This document shows positions 57,948 through 64,000 of a stretch of 64,000 nucleotides of DNA, piece after piece (position 1 is the stretch's first letter; each line of letters starts with the position of its first letter). The position numbers were made by a program, and so were the translations under genes. This DNA comes from JACRCT01 sp049841135 (GTDB lineage: Bacteria > Myxococcota > Myxococcia > Myxococcales > UBA5297), in the NCBI GenBank assembly GCA_049841135.1, contig JASGHK010000005.1, positions 496,001 through 560,000 on the forward strand, written 5' to 3'. The notes beneath the pieces are model-generated. The model was given only the letters and a program-made list of their open reading frames with translations. It made no database searches and was not told where the DNA came from.

Positions 57948-58880
57948 TCAGGCCTGGGTGGCAGCGGACGAGGCCGCGGCCTGAGCCTTGCGACGCAAGC
58001 GCAGCGCCCGCTTCAGCTTGCCGAGGAGCGTCGTGCGCTCCACGAACCCGGCGAGCGTGGCCATCGTCCGGTCCGGGTGCTCGAACTGCGGCGAGTGGCC
58101 CGTGTCCGGCCAGAGCTCGAGCACGCCATGGCGGAAGTCGCGCACCGAGTCGAGCACCGCCTCGCGCGGGACGATCGGGTCCTTCTCGCCCCAGACCACC
58201 AGCACCGGCGTCTTGAGCCGACCCAGCTCGCGGCGCACGTCCCAGTGCTGCAGCTCGCGCAGGAAGGAGACGGTGGTGTCGGTCTGCACCCGCACCGCGT
58301 CCTCGACCAGGGCGTCGAACTCCGCCGGATCCACCCTCGCCTCGCCCAGCATCTCCTTGAGCGACGAGGAGAGGACGCTGCGATTGGCGCCCAGCGCCCT
58401 GCCCACCGCCAGCGCCGCGTGCAGCTGCAGGACCGCCGTGGGGCTGTCGGTGTCGAAGGCGCGCAGCATCCGCGCCAGCCGGCTCTGCCCTTGGCGCATC
58501 CGGGCGAGCCCAGTGGTCGGGGCCGGGGCCAGCAGCGTCAGGCTCCGGTCGCGCTTGGGGAAGTCCACCGCGTGCTGCATCGCCACCGCCGCGCCCAGCG
58601 AGTGGCCGACCAGGTGGACGCGGCCCAGGCCCTTGGCCACGGCGAACGACTCCAGGTCCTTCGCCAGCTGGCGGATGCTCTCCTCGCCGACGCCCCGGGT
58701 GTTCCCGAAGCCGCGCAGGCTGGGCGCCAGCGCCCGGTAGCCTCTCGGGAGCCGGGCCAGGACGGGCTTCCACCAGCGTGCGCTGGCGAAGTTGCCGTGC
58801 ACCAGCAACAGGACCTTGCGACCTTCCCCCGCCTCCTCGTACTCCATCGACAGCCCGTCCGGCAGCTCCAGATACGCCAT
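57948..58880 (-). CDS. Alpha/beta hydrolase, paralogue of the gene at 50101
   Basis: The 310-residue alpha/beta hydrolase shares the N-terminal VLLVHGNFASARWWKPVLAR block, HLVGHSLGAAVAMQHAVDFP, LVVWGEKDPIVPRE and LWPDTGHSPQFEHPDRTMA with the gene at 50101-50973, along with most of the lid domain. A basic tail (KLKRALRLRRKAQAAASS) is extra. No signal peptide. Duplication followed by divergence is the simple reading. Substrate unknown. Confidence 0.88.
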   Translation of the reverse strand: MAYLELPDGLSMEYEEAGEGRKVLLLVHGNFASARWWKPVLARLPRGYRALAPSLRGFGNTRGVGEESIRQLAKDLESFAVAKGLGRVHLVGHSLGAAVAMQHAVDFPKRDRSLTLLAPAPTTGLARMRQGQSRLARMLRAFDTDSPTAVLQLHAALAVGRALGANRSVLSSSLKEMLGEARVDPAEFDALVEDAVRVQTDTTVSFLRELQHWDVRRELGRLKTPVLVVWGEKDPIVPREAVLDSVRDFRHGVLELWPDTGHSPQFEHPDRTMATLAGFVERTTLLGKLKRALRLRRKAQAAASSAATQA

Positions 58881-58961
58881 GTCAGCGCACCGTCCCTTCG
58901 CACACGCAACAACCCCCGCCAACCCGTCATCCAGAGTGAGACCGTCTATGGGCGCGGGACC

Positions 58962-58981
58962 ATAATGCTGCACAGCAGCAC
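58962..58981. repeat. ATAATGCTGC hairpin element, copy 2
   Basis: ATAATGCTGC-aca-GCAGCAC, about 80 bases before rtcA and just upstream of the second hydrolase. It could equally be part of a promoter; no clear -35 box at 16-18 bases was found. Confidence 0.4.
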
Positions 58982-59063
58982 GAGCAAGGACCTTTCGGAA
59001 ATCGGCTGTCCTTGCGGCAGCTTGGCGCGGCGCGGTTGCCGCCGGCGGCGCGGGCCGAGCAAG

Positions 59064-60088
59064 ATGCCGCCCATGATCGTCATCGACGGCTCCCAAGGCG
59101 AAGGCGGCGGGCAGATCGTCCGCACCTCTCTCGCGCTCTCGCTGGTGACCGGCAAGGCCTTCCGCATCGAGAAGGTCCGCGCCGGCCGCGCCAAGCCGGG
59201 TCTCATGCGCCAGCACCTGACCGCCGTGGAGGCCGCGCAGGCCATCGGCGGCGCCCACGTCGAGGGAGCCGCGGTCCGCTCGGGCGCGCTCACCTTCACG
59301 CCGGGAACGGTGAAGCCGGGCTCCTACACCTTCTCCATCGGAACTGCGGGCAGCGCGACGCTGGTGCTGCAGACCGTGTTGCCGGCGCTGCTTCGGGCGT
59401 CCGGGCCCTCGACGCTCGTCCTCGAGGGCGGCACGCACAACCCGCTCGCCCCGCCCTTCGACTTCCTGGCGCGCTGCTTCCTGCCGCTGGTCTCGTCGAT
59501 GGGGCCGCGGGTCACCGCCACGCTGCAGCAGCCGGGCTTCTACCCCGCCGGCGGTGGCCGCTTCACGGTCGAGATCGCACCGGCGGCGAAGCTCGCGCCG
59601 CTGGAGCTCGTCGAGCGCGGGCCGATCCAGCGACGCCTCGCCCGCGCCCTGGTCGCCCACCTGCCGCCGACCATCGCCCACCGCGAGCTCGAAGGTGGTC
59701 AAGGACGCGCTCGGCTTCGAGGACCAGGAGCGGCGAGTCGAGGACGTCGCCGGCTCTCGCGGCCCAGGGAACCTCTTGATGCTCGAGCTTCCAGTCCGAG
59801 CGGCTCACCGAGGTGGTCACCGCCTTCGGCGAGAAGGGGGTCGCCGCCGAGGCCGTCGCCCAGAAGGCCGTGGCCGAGGCGAAGCGCTACCTCGACGCAC
59901 TCGTCCCGGTGGGCGAGCACCTGGCGGACCAGCTCATGATTCCCCTGGCGCTCGCCGGAAGCGGACGGTTCCGCACGCTGCCGCTCTCGCGGCACGCCCG
60001 GACGCAGATTGACATCATCGGGCGCTTCCTGGACGTCCCCATCCGGTCCCAGCAGGTCGGCACGGCGGTCGAAGTCTCGTTCGGCTGA
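59064..60088 (+). CDS. rtcA: RNA 3'-terminal phosphate cyclase (two frame breaks)
   Basis: A product of about 341 residues. It starts MPPMIVIDGSQGEGGGQIVR, the hallmark of RtcA, and continues LALSLVTGKAFRIEKVRAGR, PGLMRQHLTAVEAAQAI, LEGGTHNPLAPPFDFL and GFYPAGGGRFTVEI, ending AGSGRFRTLPLSRHARTQID with the conserved C-terminal His. One extra A near 59690 (CTCGAAGG) and one extra T near 59787 (GAGCTTCC) break the frame; the span of 3n+2 fits two insertions. It converts RNA 3'-phosphate to 2',3'-cyclic phosphate. No rtcB or rtcR is in the window. Confidence 0.88.
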
Positions 60089-60136
60089 CGCTCGACTTCG
60101 GCTTCGGCGCAGCCGGCGCGCCCCAGGCCCCAAACC

Positions 60137-60174
60137 TTGACGGCTGGCGCCAGCCTATTCTATCTAAAGAATAG
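60137..60174 (+). promoter_or_regulatory. padR promoter with overlapping operator
   Basis: TTGACG (60137-60142) and TATCTA (60161-60166) are 18 bases apart. CTATTCT-atctaa-AGAATAG (60155-60174), a perfect 7-bp inverted repeat, covers the -10 box, as expected for autorepression. Confidence 0.55.
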
Positions 60175-60193
60175 CTCCTGCTCCGAGGTTGCC

Positions 60194-60700
60194 ATGACGC
60201 AAGGCGAGGCCATCATTCTGCGCATCCTGGCCGCCAGCGACTATCACGCGTACCAGCTGGACAAGCTCATCGACGAGAACCGGATGCGCGAGTGGGCCGA
60301 CATCGGCTTCTCGTCCATCTACAGCACGCTCAACAAGCTGGAGCGCAAGCACCTGGTCCGCTCGCGCACCGAGGCGGAGCAGGCCGGGCCGAGCCGTCGG
60401 GTCTACGCGATCACGGAGGCGGGACGCGCCGAAGTTCGCCAGGAGATCCTCCGGCTCCTCGAGGCGGAAACGGCCGCCAATGATCCCTTCCTGGTCGGCC
60501 TGATGCTCTCCAGCTTCCTGGACGACCGCGAGTTCAAGTCGAGTCTGGTCAGGCGGCGCGAAGGCCTCGCACGCAAGCTCGCCAAGTTTCCCAAGACCGT
60601 CCCGGAAGGAACGAAGCACAAGGAGCGGGCGCTGCTGTCGCTGGAGCGCTCCCGCAGGATTCTGGAAGCCGAGCTGGCCTGGCTGAAGGAGGTGCTCTGA
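60194..60700 (+). CDS. PadR-family transcriptional regulator
   Basis: The 168-residue protein has a PadR winged helix: MTQGEAIILRILAASDYHAY, GFSSIYSTLNKLERKHLVRS (recognition helix), EQAGPSRRVYAITEAGRAEV, and a C-terminal dimerisation helix (LLSLERSRRILEAELAWLKE). PadR proteins usually repress a small neighbouring gene set and respond to small molecules. The start at 60194 is preferred; a longer reading upstream would cross the promoter. Both its own promoter and the next gene's leader carry similar CTATTCT palindromes. Confidence 0.9.
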   Translation: MTQGEAIILRILAASDYHAYQLDKLIDENRMREWADIGFSSIYSTLNKLERKHLVRSRTEAEQAGPSRRVYAITEAGRAEVRQEILRLLEAETAANDPFLVGLMLSSFLDDREFKSSLVRRREGLARKLAKFPKTVPEGTKHKERALLSLERSRRILEAELAWLKEVL

Positions 60701-60766
60701 ACCCGAGTTGACGGTGCAGCACCCGAGGTGTGGCGGCCGGAGCGATCCGGCCCTTTCTTGGCGCAG

Positions 60767-60788
60767 CTATTCTCTATGTAGAACATAG
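60767..60788 (+). promoter_or_regulatory. Second CTATTCT-type operator, upstream of the ferredoxin gene
   Basis: CTATTCT is followed directly by CTATGT-aga-ACATAG, a perfect 6-bp palindrome, 8 bases before the start at 60796. The shared CTATTCT half-site with the padR promoter suggests the same regulator. Confidence 0.5.
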
Positions 60789-60795
60789 GACACCC

Positions 60796-61596
60796 ATGTC
60801 GCCCACGACGCTCTTCTACTTCTCCGGAACCGGTAACTCGCTCGCCTTCGCATGTCGCCTCGCCGAGCGCTCCGACGGAGTGCTGGTGCCCATGACCCGC
60901 GCGCTTACCGGCAACGCCGGCCCCGTCTCGAACCGGATTGGCCTGGTGTTCCCGACCTTCGCCTATGGGCTGCCTCGGACCGTGAAGGACTTCGTAGCCC
61001 GCGTGGTGCTGCCGGCGGGGGCTTACATCCTCGGCGTCGCCAGCTGCTGTGGGATCCCTGGAGGCGTTCTCCACCACCTCGACCGCGCGCTGCGCGCCCG
61101 CGGTCACCAACTGGACGCCGGGTTTGCCGTCTGCGACCCGCGGAGCTCTCTGACCGAGGACCCGGCGGAGAGTCCGATCCAGCGGTTGATGATCGCCGCC
61201 AACCGCGGCCGGAAGCCGCCATCGAGCCACCAGCGCCTCGACGAGATCGCCGACCACCTGCGGTTCGCGCGGCCCCACCCAATCGAGGGCAGCGGGCTCG
61301 TCGTCGACGCCATGGGGTCCGTACTTCACCGGCTCGCCGCCAAGAGCTTTCCGGCTTCGGCTCAGCACTTCTGGACCACCGACGCCTGCTCCGGGTGCGG
61401 GACCTGCACGCGGCTGTGCCCACGCGCGAATGTCACCCTCGAGGAGCGGCGCCCGAGCTGGGGCGCGGACTGCGACCTCTGTCACGCCTGCATCCAGTGG
61501 TGCCCGCGCCAGGCGATCCAGTTCAAGGACCTCACGTCGGACAAGCCGCGCTACCACCACGCGGAGGTGGGCGTGCAGGCCATGCTGCAGCGCTAG
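60796..61596 (+). CDS. EFR1-type flavodoxin-ferredoxin protein
   Basis: The 266-residue protein joins an N-terminal flavodoxin-like domain (LFYFSGTGNSLAFACRLAER, phosphate-binding loop; VFPTFAYGLPRTVKDFV) to a C-terminal two-cluster ferredoxin (ACSGCGTCTRLCPRANVTL and CDLCHACIQWCPRQAI, each C-x2-C-x2-C-x3-C-P). This is the EFR1-family layout, an electron-transfer protein whose partner is usually unknown. AGGAC precedes the ATG. It sits 95 bases after the PadR gene with a matching palindrome between, so PadR is its probable regulator. Confidence 0.87.
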   Translation: MSPTTLFYFSGTGNSLAFACRLAERSDGVLVPMTRALTGNAGPVSNRIGLVFPTFAYGLPRTVKDFVARVVLPAGAYILGVASCCGIPGGVLHHLDRALRARGHQLDAGFAVCDPRSSLTEDPAESPIQRLMIAANRGRKPPSSHQRLDEIADHLRFARPHPIEGSGLVVDAMGSVLHRLAAKSFPASAQHFWTTDACSGCGTCTRLCPRANVTLEERRPSWGADCDLCHACIQWCPRQAIQFKDLTSDKPRYHHAEVGVQAMLQR

Positions 61597-61646
61597 TCGG
61601 CTGCCCTTATCGGAGCGGTTCGGCGTGCCGAAGCCAGAGCTGTCCC

Positions 61647-63260
61647 ATGCCCTGGCTTCGACCATCCTGCGGTCTGGCGCTCCTGGCGCTCGTCTCTTGC
61701 GGCGCCCCGCCCGCGCCAGGCCTGGACTCGGCCGAGACCGCCCACCGGGAACTCTCGCTGGCGACGCCCTGCCTCTTCGACTCGGCGACGGGCTCGATGA
61801 CCATCGTCCTCGCCTCCGGAGAGTACGGGCACGTCGAGCTGCGCAAGTCGGACACCGCGATCCTGGTCAACGGCGACCTGTGCACCGTCTCCGGCCAACC
61901 GACTCCGTTCGCGACCAGCCACAACGTCCAGAGCGCCACCATCACCGGCGATCCTTCGGGCGCCGAGACGCTGCTGCTCGACTTCCAGAACGGAGCCTTC
62001 CTCCTGGGCACCACCAAGGGGCCGGCGCTCGCCGTGGACCTCAAAGGCGGTGGCGACATCCTCCAGGTCCGCATGTCGGCGAGCGCCAACGTGGTCCGCG
62101 TGGGCGCCGCGGGCTGGGACTTCTCCGGAGAAGGGCGGGGCGACTTCACCGTCGCTGGGGTCGCCTCGGCGACCGTCACGCTCGGCGCGGGGAACGACAC
62201 CTTCACCGCGGCGGGCGGCGGCAGCCTCGGCGGGCCTTCGCCCAGCACCTTGCCGCTGACCGTCTACGGCGGCCCGGGCAACGACACCCTGACCGGCGGC
62301 GACGCCGACGACACCCTCTACGGCGACGACGGCAACGACAAGCTCGACGGCGGCGCCTCGCTCACCGACTCCGACCGCTACTTCGGCGGGCCGGGGAGCG
62401 ACACGGTGACCTACGCCTCTCGTTCGACGCCGGTCACCATCACCACCGGCACCGGGCCCGACGACGGGGCCGCGAGCGAGTTCGACGACATCCCCGACGA
62501 CATGGAGAGCGTGGTCGGCGGCTCGGGCGACGACACCTTCACCGGCGGCGCCGGCCCGCAGACCTTCTACGGCGGCCCCGGGAACGACGTGTTCGAGATG
62601 GGCCTTTTGGCCTCGACCGGCGCCGGCGCGGACACGGTCTACGGCGGGACTGGCCGGGACCGGGTGAACTACGGCCAGCGGCTGGAGGCCATCGTGGTGA
62701 CGATGAGCGCCAACGCCGCGAACGACGGGGCGATGGGCGAGAACGACAACCTCCGCGACGACGTCGAGGACCTCGTCTGCCCCGCCGCCGCCAACTGCAC
62801 CGTGACAGGGAACTCGCTCGCCAACACCTTCACCCTGGGCGGCGGAGTCGACGTGATCAACGGCGGCGCCGGAGACGACGTCTTCGTGATGGGAGCCAGC
62901 ACCGGGCTCGGCGCGGGCGCCGACGTGCTCGCCGGCGGGCAGGGCGTCGACCTGGTCGACTTCTCGGCCTTCGGGGCCGCTCTGGACATCCGGATGGACG
63001 ACCTGGCTTCGGCGACCATGAGCAAGCGGATCGCCGTGGACGTCGAGAACCTCGTCTGCCCGACGGCCAGCACCTGCACCGTGCTCGGCAACAAGAGCAA
63101 CAACCACCTCTGGGGCAGCAGCCAGGCCGACGTCCTCAACTCCGGGGCCGGCGACGACCTCGTCGAGACCAACGGCGGCGCCGACACCATCGATTGCGGC
63201 CCCGGCAGCGACATCCTCATCGGCGCAGGCAGTCCGGTCGGGACCACCTGCGAGCTGTGA
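61647..63260 (+). CDS. Lipoprotein with RTX-like calcium-binding repeats
   Basis: The 537-residue product has lipobox LALLALVSCGAP, a beta-rich body, and from about residue 200 nonapeptide-type repeats: YGGPGNDTLTGGDADDTLYG, then DDGNDKLDGG, with more around residues 295-330, 410-435 and near the end (SGAGDDLVETNGGADTIDCG). These G-G-x-G-x-D repeats bind calcium and form a beta-roll. The lipoprotein signal and lack of a type I secretion operon set it apart from classical secreted RTX toxins. The protein is probably anchored and calcium-stabilised. Confidence 0.82.
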   Translation: MPWLRPSCGLALLALVSCGAPPAPGLDSAETAHRELSLATPCLFDSATGSMTIVLASGEYGHVELRKSDTAILVNGDLCTVSGQPTPFATSHNVQSATITGDPSGAETLLLDFQNGAFLLGTTKGPALAVDLKGGGDILQVRMSASANVVRVGAAGWDFSGEGRGDFTVAGVASATVTLGAGNDTFTAAGGGSLGGPSPSTLPLTVYGGPGNDTLTGGDADDTLYGDDGNDKLDGGASLTDSDRYFGGPGSDTVTYASRSTPVTITTGTGPDDGAASEFDDIPDDMESVVGGSGDDTFTGGAGPQTFYGGPGNDVFEMGLLASTGAGADTVYGGTGRDRVNYGQRLEAIVVTMSANAANDGAMGENDNLRDDVEDLVCPAAANCTVTGNSLANTFTLGGGVDVINGGAGDDVFVMGASTGLGAGADVLAGGQGVDLVDFSAFGAALDIRMDDLASATMSKRIAVDVENLVCPTASTCTVLGNKSNNHLWGSSQADVLNSGAGDDLVETNGGADTIDCGPGSDILIGAGSPVGTTCEL

Positions 63261-63333
63261 TTCCGCCGGTCGGCGGGCCTGAAGAAGCCGGCCAGCGCTC
63301 GCCCGCGCCGACCGCCTTCGGGCTCCGCGCGAC

Positions 63334-64000
63334 CTACTTCTTCACCGAGATCTGCGACAGCATCAGCTTGGGGCCGGCGAAGGAGTACCGCCGCTCGCCG
63401 CAGGTCAGGTGCGTGGCGCCGCGCAACGCCTCCTCGCGGCAGGACGACCCCGTCGCCGCCTTGAAGTCGGAGAGGCTGACCTGCGAGGTGAGCGCCTTCG
63501 AGACTCCGTCGACGCAGACCGGCTTCTCCTTCACCTCCAGCACTGACTCGTGGGCCCCGGCCGCGTCGAACCACTTCGACCCGGCGACGTAGACCGCACA
63601 CAGCTGCGACGGCGCCGGCTGGACGAGCACGCGCAGCGCCTTCTCCTTCAGCCCCGTGGACAGGCGAGCCCCGGCGCACTCGATCACGTTCCCTCCCTCG
63701 AGGATCGCCTCGGGCCCGCAGGTCCCGAGCGCGGCGGCGAGCGTGTGCGCGTCGGAGACCTCGACGCGCTTTCCGCCGAGCATGAGACACGTGGGCAGCG
63801 GCGCCTCGAACTCGACGAGCTTCTTGTCTGCATCGAAGCGCAGCCGCACGCTCGCACCTGCCGGATCCTTGGGGCGGAACCAGCCGCTGACCGCGTCGGG
63901 CTGCACCGCCGAGTCCTCCTTCAGGACCGTGCCCAGCACGAACCGCTCGCCCAGGCTCTTTCCCGGCACCAGCGCCGGACAGGCACCGGCAGGCTCTGCC
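63334..64000 (-). CDS. Secreted or envelope protein of unknown function, 5' end outside the window
   Basis: The frame is open to the right edge (upstream residues read AEPAGACPALVPGKSLG), so the start lies beyond 64000. About 222 residues are visible: a beta-rich stretch (RLRFDADKKLVEFEAPLPTC), paired cysteines (LGTCGPEAILEGGNVIECAG; ATGSSCREEALRGATHLTCG) and a C-terminal FAGPKLMLSQISVKK. No family is recognised. It converges with the calcium-repeat lipoprotein gene, 73 bases apart. Confidence 0.65.
   Translation of the reverse strand, partial: AEPAGACPALVPGKSLGERFVLGTVLKEDSAVQPDAVSGWFRPKDPAGASVRLRFDADKKLVEFEAPLPTCLMLGGKRVEVSDAHTLAAALGTCGPEAILEGGNVIECAGARLSTGLKEKALRVLVQPAPSQLCAVYVAGSKWFDAAGAHESVLEVKEKPVCVDGVSKALTSQVSLSDFKAATGSSCREEALRGATHLTCGERRYSFAGPKLMLSQISVKK

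Noticed and set aside
61647..63260. RTX toxin
   Set aside because: Has a lipoprotein signal and no pore-forming or enzymatic toxin domain, and no type I secretion genes are adjacent.

Overview
The window is very GC-rich and coding on both strands. Secreted lipoproteins with Asp/Ala-rich or Cys-rich stalks, a collagen-like protein, a eukaryote-like Ser/Thr kinase, PAS/GAF sensor kinases and a caspase-family protein together suggest a member of the Myxococcota or a close deltaproteobacterial relative; the family cannot be fixed from this sequence. No rRNA, tRNA, CRISPR array or prophage was seen. About fifteen genes carry a single-base frame break. Nearly all are one extra base inside otherwise intact conserved families, so they look like assembly errors rather than gene decay; the chelatase gene is a special case.

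Layout. 1-6.9 kb: end of a collagen-like gene, a leftward run of envelope genes (membrane protein, DUF4476 protein, two lipoproteins, a Lys/Ala-rich protein), a GH114-type lipoprotein and a lone MoxR ATPase. 7-16 kb: Cys-rich lipoproteins, two sensor kinases in tandem (one lacking the ATPase domain) and a flavin oxidase. 15.8-23.9 kb: patatin-like lipase, acyltransferase-fold protein, two ferritin-like proteins, glycogen synthase, esterase, YheU-like protein, thioesterase. 24.2-29.4 kb: a BchI-BchD-type chelatase gene with a candidate programmed -1 frameshift, a TerB-like protein, a REP-associated tyrosine transposase (RAYT) and a thiolase. 30.2-36.2 kb: a five-gene MacAB/TolC-like export operon with two adaptor genes. 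36.2-43.1 kb: GT-C-like membrane protein, an ECF sigma / anti-sigma / caspase operon and a beta-propeller lipoprotein. 43.4-50 kb: glycogen phosphorylase, Ser/Thr kinase, metallo-beta-lactamase-fold hydrolase, TrmJ-like methyltransferase. 50-58.9 kb: two paralogous alpha/beta hydrolases bracketing pirin, a ZU5 lipoprotein, a PhaC-like protein, a CoA transferase and a KAS III-like enzyme. 59-64 kb: RtcA, a PadR regulator beside a flavodoxin-ferredoxin protein, a calcium-repeat lipoprotein and a partial gene.

The most striking feature is the repeat landscape. A short motif, GTGTCTGGCACC (or its complement), occurs about thirty times at about ten loci, always in gene gaps or at protein ends, and its clusters lie on both sides of the RAYT gene. 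In two genes of the export operon it has become coding sequence: three 24-bp units in the ATPase N-terminus and a nine-unit 27-bp array inside the lipoprotein signal region of the second adaptor. Coding arrays have periods divisible by three, while most intergenic ones do not. Three other repeat families sit flush against stop codons and seem to supply the TAG. The chelatase gene has an A9 run, a downstream stem and an early 0-frame stop, matching the programmed frameshifting described for bacterial chlD genes.
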